DNA of 64,000 nucleotides, taken from Mycolicibacterium sp. P1-5. Lineage in GTDB: Bacteria > Actinomycetota > Actinomycetes > Mycobacteriales > Mycobacteriaceae. The position numbers were made by a program, and so were the translations under genes. This document shows, piece by piece, positions 9,413 to 19,393 of the stretch (positions are counted from its first letter, which is position 1; every line of letters begins with the position of its first letter). The DNA lies in contig NZ_NPKT01000001.1 of assembly GCF_008329565.1 (NCBI RefSeq), positions 372,001-436,000 of the forward strand. Direction: 5' to 3'. The notes under the pieces were generated by a model. It had not been told where the DNA came from. It searched no databases and worked only from the letters and a program-made list of their open reading frames with translations.

Positions 9413-11073
9413 TTCTCGAACACCCACCTGTCCATGTTCCAGCCCGCGCCCCACTTGGTCGGATTGCCTTCGACGGCGTACACCTTCTTCGATGCCAGCA
9501 CCGTGCGCTGCTGACGGTACAGCGGCAGGGTCGGCATGTCGCCCCACAAGATAGGCGAACTGTCGGCCAGCAGCCGGGCCTGTTCCTTGGTGTCGGAGGT
9601 GATCGCCAGCGCGGAGATGATGCCGTCGATCTGCGGGCTGGAATAGCGCGGAAGGTTGTTTCCGTTGCCGGCGAACAGCGTGTAGGCATCCAGCGCCGAC
9701 GATCCCGTCGAGCCGCTGCCGGTGGCGCCGCCGGTACTGGCCAGCAGGACGTCGAGCTTGCCGTCGCGCAGCGCCTGCGGTCCCGCCGAGTCCGAGGTCG
9801 CATCGACGACGGTGATGCCGGCGGCGGCGCACGATTTGGTGATTGCGCCGACGGTCGCCGCCAGCCGCGGGTTGGGCGCCTGGTAGCCGATCCGCACGGT
9901 CAGCGGCTGGTTACCCAGCGCGTCTCGGGCGGCATCGATGTTGGCGGGCCCGAACTGAGGCGGGACGATCGCCACCCCTTCGATGCCGCTGAGCGCGTCG
10001 TCGCTGGCGGGGTTGAGCCGGACGTTGGAGATCGGTGACTCGGCGTTCAGCGCGAGCAGGTCGCGCGGGGTGCACAGCGCCACCGCGCGCCGGGCCGGCG
10101 TCGCGGCCAGCGGTCCGTCCGGCGCGAAGATCAGCTGCTCGATCCCGCCGGACGGCAGTTCGTGGCGCTCGAACCCGTCGGGGGTGGTCAGCGTGCCCGA
10201 CGATCCGGTGGCGACGTCGACAACCTGGAACGTGCCGTTGTTGATGCGGTCCTGCACGTCGATGCCGCGCGGCCACACCGTGATCCGTTTGGTGATCGGC
10301 TTGGCGCCCCACCAGCGATCGTTGGCGGTCAGCACCACCGCCCCCTCGGGCAGCACCGAGTCGATCTTGTAGGGGCCCGATGAGGGGAACCGCTTGAGGT
10401 CTGGAGCACTCAGGCCGGGCTTGAGGTCCCACGTCGTGTTCCACGCCTGCGCGATGCGGTCGACGGCGGCCGGGTCGCCCCCCTGGATGGTGCGGGTGAC
10501 GTCGACGCCGAGCACGTCACCCAGCACGTGCGACGGCATCATCGACGTCGCGGTGAACAGCTGCAGGTAATCGGTGACCGCTCGGCCGGGAAAGTAGGTC
10601 ACCCGGGCCTTCTTCTGCCCTGGCTGACAGTCGATGGTGTCGATGTCGAGGTAGCCGGCGCGGCTGGCGGCGTCGAAGGCCGGGAACCGCCCGGACTGTG
10701 CGGCCCAGGCCAGCACCATGTCGTCACACGTCACCGGCTTGCCGTCGGAATACACGGCATTGTCGGCGATCTGGTAGTCGAGCACCAGCGGGTCGCGACC
10801 GACCACCGACACCGACCCGAAGTCGTGATCGGCCAGCACCTGCCCGTCCGGCCCGTGGAAGTTGAACCCGGTGAGCACCCGGGCGAACGCCTGTGGGCCC
10901 GCCGAGGCCGCCCCGCGCACCGTGTTGGTGTTGTAGGTAACCAGCATGCCGTCGACGGCATAGTTGATCTGATCAGCCGGGCTGCCCGAACACGAGGTCA
11001 GGACGGTCGGCGCGATCAACCCCAGAACAGCCACCACTGCGACAGCGGCGGCGCGCCGGCGCCTGACTGCCAT
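9409..11073 (-). CDS. ABC-type peptide-binding lipoprotein (family 5 solute-binding protein)
   Basis: A 554-residue lipoprotein. The signal peptide has the lipobox LTSC at about residues 25-28, and the mature protein follows the DppA/OppA-like fold: [38 protein letters not shown] and a C-terminal [19 protein letters not shown]. It corresponds to Rv2585c, between apt and secF. No permease or ATPase gene lies nearby, so it is an orphan binding protein. Whether it feeds a remote Opp/Dpp transporter or has a separate envelope role is open. Confidence 0.88.
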   Translation of the reverse strand: MAVRRRRAAAVAVVAVLGLIAPTVLTSCSGSPADQINYAVDGMLVTYNTNTVRGAASAGPQAFARVLTGFNFHGPDGQVLADHDFGSVSVVGRDPLVLDYQIADNAVYSDGKPVTCDDMVLAWAAQSGRFPAFDAASRAGYLDIDTIDCQPGQKKARVTYFPGRAVTDYLQLFTATSMMPSHVLGDVLGVDVTRTIQGGDPAAVDRIAQAWNTTWDLKPGLSAPDLKRFPSSGPYKIDSVLPEGAVVLTANDRWWGAKPITKRITVWPRGIDVQDRINNGTFQVVDVATGSSGTLTTPDGFERHELPSGGIEQLIFAPDGPLAATPARRAVALCTPRDLLALNAESPISNVRLNPASDDALSGIEGVAIVPPQFGPANIDAARDALGNQPLTVRIGYQAPNPRLAATVGAITKSCAAAGITVVDATSDSAGPQALRDGKLDVLLASTGGATGSGSTGSSALDAYTLFAGNGNNLPRYSSPQIDGIISALAITSDTKEQARLLADSSPILWGDMPTLPLYRQQRTVLASKKVYAVEGNPTKWGAGWNMDRWVFEK

Positions 11074-11079
11074 GGCGCG

Positions 11080-12351
11080 CTATCGCCCGCGGGGGCTGCG
11101 TTTGCCCGTCGGCCGGCCTGGGCGGGCCGGACGGGCACCCGGCGAAGGCTTGCTGCCCACGCTCGGCGTGCCCCCGATGGCGGCTTCGGCCGGGACCGCG
11201 TCGGCAGCCTCACCCAAATCGGTGGCGCCACCGGTGATGATGTCGCTTGCCGTCGGCGACGGCTTGCGGCGGTTGAGCACTCGGCGAGTGTGGGTGCGCA
11301 CCAGGTCCGTGCGCTCGCGCAGCGACACCAGCAGCGGGGTCGCGAAGAAGATCGACGAGTAGGTGCCGACGATGACACCGACCAGCTGCACCAGCGCCAG
11401 GTCCATCAGCGTGCCGACGCCGAGCAGCCAAACCGCGACCACGATCAACGCCACGATCGGCAACACCGAGATCAGGCTGGTGTTGATCGATCGCATGAAG
11501 GTCTGGTTCACCGCGAGGTTGGCTTGTTCGGCGAACGTTCGCCGGGTGGTGTGCTCGAAGCCGTGGGTGTTCTCCTCGACCTTGTCGAACACGATGACCG
11601 TGTCGTACAGCGAGAATCCCAGAATCGTCAGCAGGCCGATCACCGTCGCCGGCGTGACCTCGAATCCGACGATCGAATACACCCCGGCCGTCACGACCAG
11701 GTCGAACACCACCGTCAGCAATGCCGACATCGCCATATACCGCTCGTAACGGAAGGTGATGTAGATGGCGGCGAGCACCAGGAACACCGCGAGCGCGATC
11801 AGCGCCTTCTTGGTGATCTGGTCGCCCCAGGTCTCCGAGACCGCCGAGTCGCTGATCGTCGCCTTGTCGGGCTGACCATTGCCGGCCTTGGGCTTGAACG
11901 CGTCGAACAGCGCGTCGCGCAGCTGCTCGGTCTGCTGATTGGTAAGCGCCTCTGAGCGGATCTGCACGGTGGCCGAGCTGCCGTTGCCGACCAGCACGAC
12001 CGACTCCGGCGCCCGCCCCAGCGCCTTGCTGAAGACGTCTTCCACCTGCTGGGTGGTCGCAGTGCCGTGCTCGCCCGCGACCGGCATGCCGACCTTGGTA
12101 CCGCCCTCGAAGTCGATACCGAAGGTGAAGCCCTTCAGCGCGATGCTCAGGATGCAAACCAGCACGATCAGGCCACTGATCGCGTACCAGAGCCTGCGCT
12201 TACCGACGACCTCGAAGGCACCGGTGCCGGTGTAGAGGCGGATGAAGAAACCGTGCCTGGGCGCGCCGGCGCCGGCGGCTTCCAGATCGGGTGCTTCGAC
12301 GGCGGTGGACGTCGTATCTTCTGCAGCGTCGTCAGAAATTTTCTCAGCCAT
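11080..12351 (-). CDS. secF: Protein translocase subunit SecF
   Basis: A 423-residue RND-like membrane protein that works with SecD to aid late steps of Sec protein export using the proton gradient. The first span is followed by the conserved GIDFEGGTKV motif, a periplasmic domain, then five spans including LTILGFSLYDTVIVFDKVEEN and NTSLISVLPIVAL. The C-terminal tail from about 370 is long, Pro/Arg/Gly-rich and probably cytoplasmic. It is 5 bases downstream of secD and forms one unit with it. Confidence 0.96.
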   Translation of the reverse strand: MAEKISDDAAEDTTSTAVEAPDLEAAGAGAPRHGFFIRLYTGTGAFEVVGKRRLWYAISGLIVLVCILSIALKGFTFGIDFEGGTKVGMPVAGEHGTATTQQVEDVFSKALGRAPESVVLVGNGSSATVQIRSEALTNQQTEQLRDALFDAFKPKAGNGQPDKATISDSAVSETWGDQITKKALIALAVFLVLAAIYITFRYERYMAMSALLTVVFDLVVTAGVYSIVGFEVTPATVIGLLTILGFSLYDTVIVFDKVEENTHGFEHTTRRTFAEQANLAVNQTFMRSINTSLISVLPIVALIVVAVWLLGVGTLMDLALVQLVGVIVGTYSSIFFATPLLVSLRERTDLVRTHTRRVLNRRKPSPTASDIITGGATDLGEAADAVPAEAAIGGTPSVGSKPSPGARPARPGRPTGKRSPRGR

Positions 12352-12356
12352 GGGAG

Positions 12357-14168
12357 TTACCTCCGTCCCGTCGCAGTGGCGGCGGCTCGACGTTCCCGGG
12401 CGATCTGCTGCACTGCGCCGAGACCGTTGAACGCCGGTTTGGCCATCGTCGGCGACTTCGACGCCACGTACACCAGCGGCCAGGTCACCAGGAACACCAC
12501 GACGACGTCGAGGATGGTGGTCAGGCCCAAGGTGAACGCGAAGCCCTTCACCTGCCCGACGGCCAGGAAGTACAGCACCGCGGCGGCCAGGAAGGTGACC
12601 GCGTTCCCGGACAGGATCGTCTTACGGGCGCGCGCCCAGCCGCGTGGCACCGCCGAGCGGAACGAACGACCTTCACGGATCTCGTCCTTGATGCGTTCGA
12701 AGAACACCACGAACGAGTCGGCGGTCGTGCCGATACCGATGATCAGACCGGCTATACCAGCCAGGTCGAGGGTGTAGTTGATGTATCTGCCGAGCAGCAC
12801 CAGGATGCCGAACACCATGGCGCCGGAGGCGACCAGCGACAGCGCCGTCAACAACCCGAGCACCCGGTAGTAGAGCAGCGAGTACAGCAACACCAACGCC
12901 AAGCCGATGGCACCGGCGATCAAGCCGGCGCGAAGCGACGCCAATCCCAGTGTCGCCGAAACGGTTTCGGCCTCCGAGGATTCGAACGACAACGGCAGCG
13001 AACCGTATTTGAGAACGTTGGCCAGCTGTTTGGCGGTGTCGGCACTGAACGGCGGGTTGCCGCCGCTGATCTGGGTGCGCCCGCCGGGGATGGCCTCGCG
13101 GATCTGCGGGGCACTGACCACCTGGGAGTCGAGCGTGAATGCCGTCTGGGTGCCGATGTTGGCGGCGGTGAAATCAGCCCACGTGGTCGACGCCTGGTCC
13201 TTGAACTCCACGTTGACGACATAGGCACCGCTCTGCTGGTCCATGCCGGACGTCGCGTCCTTGATCTGGTCGCCACTGATGATCGACTTGTCGAGCACGT
13301 AGATGTACTTGCGGTCCTGCGAGCAGGCGACCAACGGGAGGTTCGGGTCGTCGTTTCCGGCCAGGATGTCCGGCTGGTCGCACTTGCCGGCCATGTACTG
13401 CACCGCGATCAGTAGCAGGTTCTGATTGGTGCTCTGTCGCAGCTGCTTCTCGAAGCTGATGCGCGCCGCCAGGTCCTTGCGCGGGTCCGGCGGGGCCGGC
13501 TGGCCGGGCGCGGGTCGCTGGCCGGGCGCGGGTGGCGCCGGGGCCGCCGTGGGCGGCTGGCCCGGGCCGGGGGCAGGTGCGGGCGGTTCCGGAGTCGGCG
13601 AGGGAGCCGGCTCTTCCGGGTACGGACGTGGTTGCGGCGCGGGAGCGGGTGCGGCGGGTGGGGCGGCCGGCTCACCGGCCGCCGGTGCCGGTGCGGGTGC
13701 CCCGGGTGGCGGTGCCCCCGGTGCCGGCGCTCCCGGCCCCCCGCCGCCTGGCGCAGCGGCCTGCATCTGCTGCTTGATGGCCTCGACCGGGATCGGCTGA
13801 CCGATCACGGGGCGGATGAACAGCCGCGCGGTCTGGCCCAGGTTGCGGGCTTCGTTGCCGTCATTGCCGGGAACGGTGATGACGAGGTTGTCGCCGTCGA
13901 TCACGACTTCGGAGCCCGACACGCCCAAGCCGTTGACGCGGGCACCGATGATCTGCTGCGCCTGATTCAGCGCGTCGCGGGTGGGACGGGATCCGTCCGG
14001 GGTGCGCGCCGTGAGCGTGACGCGGGTTCCGCCCTGCAGGTCGATGCCCAACTTTGGACTGGTGCGCTTATCCCCGGTGAGGAAGACCAGAAGGTACACC
14101 CCGATGAGCAGGACCAGGAACAGCGCCAGCCAGCGGTAGGGATGCACCGGCGCCGAAGACGATGCCAC
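12357..14168 (-). CDS. secD: Protein translocase subunit SecD
   Basis: A 603-residue partner of SecF. N-terminal span (about 11-30), then [13 protein letters not shown], the P1 periplasmic domain with a long Pro/Ala/Gly-rich insertion at about 140-230, then five spans with [20 protein letters not shown] near the C-terminus. The Pro-rich insertion is typical of mycobacterial SecD and lacks regular structure. It is the first gene of secDF and follows yajC by 110 bases. Confidence 0.96.
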   Translation of the reverse strand: MASSSAPVHPYRWLALFLVLLIGVYLLVFLTGDKRTSPKLGIDLQGGTRVTLTARTPDGSRPTRDALNQAQQIIGARVNGLGVSGSEVVIDGDNLVITVPGNDGNEARNLGQTARLFIRPVIGQPIPVEAIKQQMQAAAPGGGGPGAPAPGAPPPGAPAPAPAAGEPAAPPAAPAPAPQPRPYPEEPAPSPTPEPPAPAPGPGQPPTAAPAPPAPGQRPAPGQPAPPDPRKDLAARISFEKQLRQSTNQNLLLIAVQYMAGKCDQPDILAGNDDPNLPLVACSQDRKYIYVLDKSIISGDQIKDATSGMDQQSGAYVVNVEFKDQASTTWADFTAANIGTQTAFTLDSQVVSAPQIREAIPGGRTQISGGNPPFSADTAKQLANVLKYGSLPLSFESSEAETVSATLGLASLRAGLIAGAIGLALVLLYSLLYYRVLGLLTALSLVASGAMVFGILVLLGRYINYTLDLAGIAGLIIGIGTTADSFVVFFERIKDEIREGRSFRSAVPRGWARARKTILSGNAVTFLAAAVLYFLAVGQVKGFAFTLGLTTILDVVVVFLVTWPLVYVASKSPTMAKPAFNGLGAVQQIARERRAAATATGRR

Positions 14169-14278
14169 GTTGTTGTCTCTCCTAGGTTTGTGCCGCGTGC
14201 CGCAGGGTCGTCGTGCCGCGTCCCGCGGACGCGATCCTCAATCAACTCCCGCTAGAGGGTACGTGGCGGGCCTGGTGA

Positions 14279-14623
14279 TCAGTCTTTGGTGAGGCGGTCC
14301 GCATCGGAGGCGGTGAGCTCGGTGGCTCCACTGACCTCGTCGGCGTCGGCGTCGGTGTCGTCGGCCTCGTCCTCGATGCGGTCGCGGATGGCCAGCTTCA
14401 TCCACGTGGTCACGATGCCGGGGGCAATCTCCAGGTCGACGGTGTCATCGGTCATCCCGGTGATCGTGGCCTGCAGGCCGGAGGTGGTGTGCACCCGGTC
14501 GCCGATGGTCAAGGACTCGTGCAGGTCGATCGTGGCCTGCATGGCCTTGCGCTGGCGCCGGGAAGCGAAATACATGAATGCGCCCATGATGACGATGAGG
14601 GGCAGGAAGACGAGCAGGTCCAT
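14279..14623 (-). CDS. yajC: Preprotein translocase subunit YajC
   Basis: A 114-residue protein with one N-terminal span (about 3-22), a basic RRQRKAMQ turn, the conserved HESLTIGDRVHTTSGL strand and an acidic Asp/Glu/Thr tail. YajC binds SecDF. The order yajC-secD-secF matches Rv2588c-Rv2586c. The start ATG at 14623 is divergent from the nitroreductase gene, with about 130 bases between them that should hold both promoters. Confidence 0.93.
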   Translation of the reverse strand: MDLLVFLPLIVIMGAFMYFASRRQRKAMQATIDLHESLTIGDRVHTTSGLQATITGMTDDTVDLEIAPGIVTTWMKLAIRDRIEDEADDTDADADEVSGATELTASDADRLTKD

Positions 14624-14755
14624 GGCGGAACAATTCTTTCGTATCGGATGCTGGGTTCAGCGCGCCGCGACCGTCGGGTCACGGGCTTCATAGCTGCCCA
14701 GTCTGCCATTGTGCCGGTCCGGCTCCGACCGGCACCGTCGGTGGAAGATGGTCGG

Positions 14756-15451
14756 ATGGACCTGATCGATGCCCTGCGCAGCACCGGGTCGGTGCGCGAG
14801 TTCACTGACGAGCCGATCGCGGACGCAGTGCTGGGGCGCATTCTGGACACCGCACGCTTCGCCCCCAGCGGAGCCAATGCCCAGGCCTGGCGGCTGGTTG
14901 TGGTCAAGGATCCGGCGATCCGGGCTCGCCTGCGCGATCTGTATCGCCAGCCGTGGGTCGACTACCTGACGCTCACCGCCGCAGGGCTGCGGCCGTGGTC
15001 GCCGGTCAACGACCCCGCCGCGGAGGCGGCTGCGCTGGCTGCCGGGGCCGGGCAGGCGGAGGAAGCCGCGTCCTCCGGATTGGCCCCCCACCTCGACGAG
15101 GTTCCCGTGCTGCTGGCACTGTTCGCCGACCTGTCCCAGCTCGCGGCCGTGGACCGCGACCTCGACCGCTACTCGCTGGCCGGCGGCGCGTCGGTCTACC
15201 CGTTCGCGTGGAGCATCCTGCTGGCCGCCCGCGCCGAAGGACTCGGCGGCGTGCTGACGACAATGCTTGTCAGGGAAGAAGACCAGGTCAAGCGGCTGTT
15301 GGGCGCGCAAGACCCGCTCGTGCTGGCGGCAGTGATCGCGCTGGGGCACCCGGCCCACCAGGTTCGTCGGCTGACTCGCCAGCCCGTGACGTCGTTCGCC
15401 ACCGTCGACCGGCTTGACGGCGCGCCGTTCCCAGCCGCCAGTAGCGACTGA
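14756..15451 (+). CDS. Nitroreductase-family flavoprotein
   Basis: A 232-residue member of the FMN-dependent nitroreductase fold. MDLIDALRSTGSVREFTDEP, then RFAPSGANAQAWRLVVVKD (the FMN-phosphate region), and near the C-terminus AARAEGLGGVLTTM are family hallmarks. The reaction is an NAD(P)H-dependent reduction on an unknown substrate. The ATG at 14756 is chosen. GTG at 14741 in the same frame is an alternative. This gene has no counterpart between yajC and gabT in the M. tuberculosis order, so it is an insertion or a loss there. Confidence 0.85.
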   Translation: MDLIDALRSTGSVREFTDEPIADAVLGRILDTARFAPSGANAQAWRLVVVKDPAIRARLRDLYRQPWVDYLTLTAAGLRPWSPVNDPAAEAAALAAGAGQAEEAASSGLAPHLDEVPVLLALFADLSQLAAVDRDLDRYSLAGGASVYPFAWSILLAARAEGLGGVLTTMLVREEDQVKRLLGAQDPLVLAAVIALGHPAHQVRRLTRQPVTSFATVDRLDGAPFPAASSD

Positions 15452-15485
15452 TTACGTTGATTCAGTCATCTCTGACAACGTAATC
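15450..15485. terminator. 10-bp inverted repeat after the nitroreductase gene
   Basis: GATTACGTTG (15450-15459) pairs perfectly with CAACGTAATC (15476-15485), and inside it TCAG (15462-15465) pairs with CTGA (15472-15475), leaving a 6-base loop. It begins within the stop codon of the nitroreductase gene. It may be a terminator, but the AT-rich outer arms and the position upstream of gabT also allow a regulator-binding site. Confidence 0.5.
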
Positions 15486-15519
15486 CATTGCCGATTAGGC
15501 AGTTGAACCGAGTTTTCAG

Positions 15520-15547
15520 TTGGGCTGCATGTCGACGCGACTAGGCT
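15520..15547 (+). promoter_or_regulatory. Likely gabT promoter
   Basis: TTGGGC at 15520-15525 and TAGGCT at 15542-15547 are separated by 16 bases and fit a mycobacterial housekeeping-sigma promoter. The gabT GTG lies about 45 bases downstream with an AGGAG site at 15581-15585. Confidence 0.4.
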
Positions 15548-15592
15548 CGAAGTACCCGCTTCGCGCCATGCCAGTCGTCTAGGAGACCATCA

Positions 15593-16933
15593 GTGACCAC
15601 CCTCGAGCAGAGCCGCAAACTCGTCACCGAGATCCCGGGCCCCGGGTCCGTCGAACTGAGCAAGCGCAGGGTCGCCGCGGTGTCGCACGGGGTCGGCGTG
15701 ACCATGCCCGTCTACACCGCGCGGGCGGCCGGCGGGATCATCGAGGACGTCGACGGCAACCGGCTGATCGACCTGGGTTCGGGGATCGCGGTCACGACCA
15801 TCGGCAACGCCTCACCGCGCGTGGTCGAGGCGGTGCAGGCACAGGTCGCCGACTTCACCCATACCTGCTTCATGGTGACGCCCTATGAGGAGTACATCGC
15901 CGTCGCCGAGCACCTCAACCGGCTCACCCCCGGCTCGTACGAGAAGCGCTCGGCACTGTTCAATTCCGGATCCGAAGCCGTGGAGAACGCGGTAAAGATC
16001 GCCCGCTCCTACACCCGCAAGACCGCGGTGGTGGCCTTCGACCACGCCTATCACGGGCGCACCAACCTGACGATGGCGCTGACCGCCAAGTCGATGCCCT
16101 ACAAAAGTGGCTTCGGCCCGTTCGCGCCGGAGATCTACCGCGCTCCCCTGTCCTATCCCTTTCGCGACGGCCTGATCGACAAGGAGTGGGCCACCGACGG
16201 TGAGCTGGCTGCCGAGCGGGCGCTGAGCATCATCGACAAACAGATCGGCGCGGCCAATCTGGCCGCCGTGATCATCGAGCCGATCCAGGGCGAGGGTGGC
16301 TTCATCGTTCCGGCGCCCGGCTTCCTGCCGGCGCTGCGGGCGTGGTGTTCGGACAACGATGTGGTGTTCATCGCCGACGAAGTGCAGACCGGGTTCGCCC
16401 GCACCGGAACGATGTTCGCGTGCGACGACGAGGGCATCGAGCCGGACCTGATCGTGACGGCAAAGGGCATCGCAGACGGCCTGCCGCTGTCCGCGGTGAC
16501 CGGACGCGCCGAGATCATGGACGCCCCGCACGTCAGCGGCCTCGGCGGCACCTACGGCGGCAATCCCCTGGCCTGTGCGGCCGCGCTGGCCACCATCGAG
16601 ACCATCGAGCTCGACGGCCTGGTGGATCGCGCCAAGCAGATCGAAGCGCTGATGAAGGACAAGCTCGGCCGGATGCAGGCCGACGACGACCGGATCGGCG
16701 ACGTCCGCGGGCGTGGCGCGATGATCGCCGTCGAGCTGGTGAAATCCGGTACCGCCGAACCGGATCCGGAGCTCGCGAAGATGATGGCCGCGAAGGCGCA
16801 CGCCCAGGGCGTGGTGGTGTTGACGTGTGGCACCTACGGCAACGTGCTGCGGTTCTTGCCGCCGTTGGCGATCAGCGATGAACTGTTGACCGAAGGCCTC
16901 GGTGTGCTGGCCGATATTCTCGCCGAACTCTGA
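15593..16933 (+). CDS. gabT: 4-aminobutyrate aminotransferase
   Basis: A 446-residue class III PLP aminotransferase that moves the amino group of GABA to 2-oxoglutarate, giving succinic semialdehyde and glutamate. SGSEAVENAVKIAR (PLP phosphate site), FDHAYHGRTN, EPIQGEGGF, ADEVQTGFARTG and the Schiff-base lysine K291 in VTAKGIADGLP are all present. The GTG start has AGGAG 7 bases away. Orthologue of Rv2589. The TGA shares its last base with the ATG of the aldehyde dehydrogenase gene, so both act in the same route. Confidence 0.94.
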   Translation: MTTLEQSRKLVTEIPGPGSVELSKRRVAAVSHGVGVTMPVYTARAAGGIIEDVDGNRLIDLGSGIAVTTIGNASPRVVEAVQAQVADFTHTCFMVTPYEEYIAVAEHLNRLTPGSYEKRSALFNSGSEAVENAVKIARSYTRKTAVVAFDHAYHGRTNLTMALTAKSMPYKSGFGPFAPEIYRAPLSYPFRDGLIDKEWATDGELAAERALSIIDKQIGAANLAAVIIEPIQGEGGFIVPAPGFLPALRAWCSDNDVVFIADEVQTGFARTGTMFACDDEGIEPDLIVTAKGIADGLPLSAVTGRAEIMDAPHVSGLGGTYGGNPLACAAALATIETIELDGLVDRAKQIEALMKDKLGRMQADDDRIGDVRGRGAMIAVELVKSGTAEPDPELAKMMAAKAHAQGVVVLTCGTYGNVLRFLPPLAISDELLTEGLGVLADILAEL

Positions 16934-18360
16934 TGGTCCAGAACTTCATCGACGGTGAGCTCGTCGACTCGGCGAGCGGGGCGACGATGCCGATCGTCGA
17001 TCCGGCCACCGGTGAAAAGTACGGCACTGCACCCATTTCCAATGAACAAGACATCGACAACGCCTACGCGGCGGCGAGCCGAGCATTCGCCGACTGGAGG
17101 CGCACCACCCCCTCGCAGCGCCAGAAGGCGCTGCTTGCGTTCGCCGATGCCGTTGAAGCGAATGCGGAAGCCCTCGTCGCCGCCGAGGGCCGCAACACCG
17201 GTAAACCCAACCACGTCACGCTGGCCGAGGAAATTCCTCCGATGGTCGACCAGATCCGGTTCTTCGCCGGTGCGGCAAGGATTCTGGAGGGCAAGGCAGC
17301 CGGTGAGTACCTGGCCGACCACACATCGTGGATCCGTCGCGAGCCGGTCGGGGTGATCGGTCAGGTCGCGCCCTGGAACTACCCGATGATGATGGCGATC
17401 TGGAAGTTTTGCCCGGCCATCGCCGCGGGCAACACCGTCGTGCTCAAGCCGAGTGACACCACCCCGGTCACGACGGTCATGCTGGCCGAGATCGCCGCAC
17501 AGCACTTCGGCCCCGGTGTACTCAACGTCGTCTGTGGCGATCGCGTGACCGGTGCGGGCGTCGTCGCGCATCCCACCCCGCAGATGGTGTCGATCACCGG
17601 ATCGGTCGCCGCGGGCCGCGCGGTTGCGGTCAGCGCCGGTGGCCATCTCAAACGCACCCACCTCGAACTCGGCGGCAAGGCACCGGTGATCGTATTCGAC
17701 GACGCCGACATCCTCACTGCCGCAGAGGGAATCGCGGCGGCCGGCTACTTCAACGCCGGTCAGGACTGCACCGCGGCCACTCGAGTGCTGGCCCACGCCG
17801 GCATCGCCGAGGACCTCACCGCCGCGCTGGCCGAACAGGCCAGGGGCGCGGTCACCACATTCGGCCGGGCGGCCGATGACGAAGGTGCCTGGGTGCCGCC
17901 GGTGAACAACAGCAATCAACTCGACCGGGTGCTGGGCTTCTTGTCTGACGTACCGGCGCATGCGACAGTGCCGGCTGGCGGAAACCGACAGGGCGACAAG
18001 GGCTTCTACGTCGAGCCGACCGTGATCGGTGGCCTGCGCCACGACGACCGACATGTCCGGGATGAGATCTTCGGCCCGGTGATCACTGTGCAGTCGTTCG
18101 CCGACGAAGACGAGTCCATCCGCTTGGCCAACGGCACCGAGTACGGCCTGGCCTCCTCGGTATGGACTTCACATGTGTCGCGGGCGATCCGGGTGTCCAA
18201 TGCGTTGGACTTCGGCTGCGTCTGGATCAACACCCACATTCCATTGGTCGCCGAGATGCCGCACGGCGGCTTCAAGGCCTCAGGGCACGGCAAAGATCTG
18301 TCGATGTACGGGTTGGAGGACTACACCCGCATCAAGCACGTGATGGCCTACACCGGCTGA
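16933..18360 (+). CDS. Aldehyde dehydrogenase, gamma-aminobutyraldehyde / semialdehyde type
   Basis: A 475-residue NAD(P)-dependent aldehyde dehydrogenase. Catalytic Glu245 is in LELGGKAP and catalytic Cys279 in AGQDCTAATR. The N-terminus (FIDGELV, VDPATGE) and the C-terminal GLEDYTRIKHVM resemble E. coli PatD/YdcW (gamma-aminobutyraldehyde dehydrogenase), more than GabD. Coupled to gabT it could oxidise either succinic semialdehyde after GABA transamination, or 4-aminobutanal upstream of GABA in putrescine breakdown. The family resemblance favours the second. M. tuberculosis has no such gene between gabT and fadD9, so this is a lineage difference. Confidence 0.9.
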   Translation: MVQNFIDGELVDSASGATMPIVDPATGEKYGTAPISNEQDIDNAYAAASRAFADWRRTTPSQRQKALLAFADAVEANAEALVAAEGRNTGKPNHVTLAEEIPPMVDQIRFFAGAARILEGKAAGEYLADHTSWIRREPVGVIGQVAPWNYPMMMAIWKFCPAIAAGNTVVLKPSDTTPVTTVMLAEIAAQHFGPGVLNVVCGDRVTGAGVVAHPTPQMVSITGSVAAGRAVAVSAGGHLKRTHLELGGKAPVIVFDDADILTAAEGIAAAGYFNAGQDCTAATRVLAHAGIAEDLTAALAEQARGAVTTFGRAADDEGAWVPPVNNSNQLDRVLGFLSDVPAHATVPAGGNRQGDKGFYVEPTVIGGLRHDDRHVRDEIFGPVITVQSFADEDESIRLANGTEYGLASSVWTSHVSRAIRVSNALDFGCVWINTHIPLVAEMPHGGFKASGHGKDLSMYGLEDYTRIKHVMAYTG

Positions 18361-18424
18361 GTTTCCACCGCGGATCACCTTTGTGGGGGATATCGCAGCA
18401 CAGCGACGCCGATTACGCACGAAA

Positions 18425-18452
18425 CCACCCACCGCGCGATGGCGGTGGGTGG
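18425..18452. terminator. Bidirectional terminator hairpin
   Basis: CCACCCACCGC (18425-18435) and GCGGTGGGTGG (18442-18452) form a perfect 11-base-pair stem with a 6-base loop. It lies between the convergent aldehyde dehydrogenase and membrane protein genes, the right place to stop transcription from both sides. Confidence 0.75.
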
Positions 18453-18467
18453 CTTCAGATGAAATTC

Positions 18468-19166
18468 CTAGTGCGCGACGGGCGTCCGGCGCGAACCACC
18501 GAACATGTCACGCCAGCCGCGGTGGCGGCGCGGCTCGCCCTCAACCCGATCGGCGACGCGATCATCGTGACGGCGATGGCCCTCGACCACCGGCTCGCTG
18601 GTCTCGGTCGCGACAGGTGCGGCGCCAACCGGCTCCGCCGCATAGGGTTCGGCGCCGACCGGACGGGTGGCGTAGCGGGCGTCACGCAGGCTGTGCACCG
18701 ACACGCGGCCCAACGCCATTGCGCCGAAGAAGATGATCAGCGCACCGAGCCCGCTCCAGAACGTCAGCTCCAGCGCGACCTGTCCTGCGGTGCTGCTGGC
18801 CACCGGTCCACCGAAGTCACCGAGACCCCAGGGGCTGGCGAACAGTCGGCCGACGACGAACCAGGCACCCGCGATCACGGCCAGCCAGCCGCCGACCACG
18901 GCGGTCGCGCGGTTGCGCGACATCAGCAGCAGCAGGCCGCCGACTACGGCGACCGCACCCGGCAGGACCTCGAGCCAGCCGCGGGCCGTCGTCCAAGTCC
19001 ACGGCGTATCCGGGTCATAGGCAAAGTTGAAATACGGCCCGACGAACGGAATCAACGCTCCCCACAGCCCGAGCAGAACAAGCAGAAAACCACTGGCCGC
19101 GCCTCTGCTACGCGCGATTTCCATCCGGCCCGCTCGCGGATCCAGGCGGGTGTCTACGTCTCTCAT
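18468..19166 (-). CDS. Conserved membrane protein with four spans
   Basis: 232 residues from ATG 19166, which has an AAGGAGG site close by. A second ATG at 19184 is in frame. Four predicted spans occur: GFLLVLLGLWGALIPF, LPGAVAVVGGLLLLM, VVGGWLAVIAGAWFVVG and WSGLGALIIFFGAMAL. A conserved-looking WTWTTARGWLEVLPG loop lies between the first two. The cytoplasmic C-terminal tail is Arg/Glu/Pro-rich. I do not recognise a function. It is divergent from car and shares a 230-base promoter region that carries a palindrome. Confidence 0.75.
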   Translation of the reverse strand: MRDVDTRLDPRAGRMEIARSRGAASGFLLVLLGLWGALIPFVGPYFNFAYDPDTPWTWTTARGWLEVLPGAVAVVGGLLLLMSRNRATAVVGGWLAVIAGAWFVVGRLFASPWGLGDFGGPVASSTAGQVALELTFWSGLGALIIFFGAMALGRVSVHSLRDARYATRPVGAEPYAAEPVGAAPVATETSEPVVEGHRRHDDRVADRVEGEPRRHRGWRDMFGGSRRTPVAH

Positions 19167-19306
19167 GACGCCTCCTTGACTCATGGGTCGATCCCGTGAT
19201 GAATCTCGGGTACCCCCGCGCCGCGAGGCTCTAACGAAGCGATGGCACCCGACAGAGAGCAAGTTCACAGGCCCGATTCCTAGCATGGGGGACCAACCGG
19301 GGAATA

Positions 19307-19325
19307 ACGTTAGTTTTGCTAACGT
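19307..19325. promoter_or_regulatory. Palindrome in the car / membrane-protein divergent region
   Basis: ACGTTAG (19307-19313) and CTAACGT (19319-19325) form a perfect inverted repeat with a 5-base spacer in a notably AT-rich stretch, 69 bases before the car ATG. The size and symmetry fit an operator for a dimeric helix-turn-helix regulator. No regulator gene is adjacent, so the partner is unknown. Confidence 0.45.
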
Positions 19326-19393
19326 AGTTTTCTTTGGGCGCAACGAAGCGCCCGCCAACTTTTCTTTCTCTAGCTTGTTGATGGAGTCTCGTC

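Noticed and set aside
16834..18054. Open frame antisense to gabT and the aldehyde dehydrogenase
   Set aside because: Shadow of strongly conserved enzymes on the plus strand; no ribosome site or motif.
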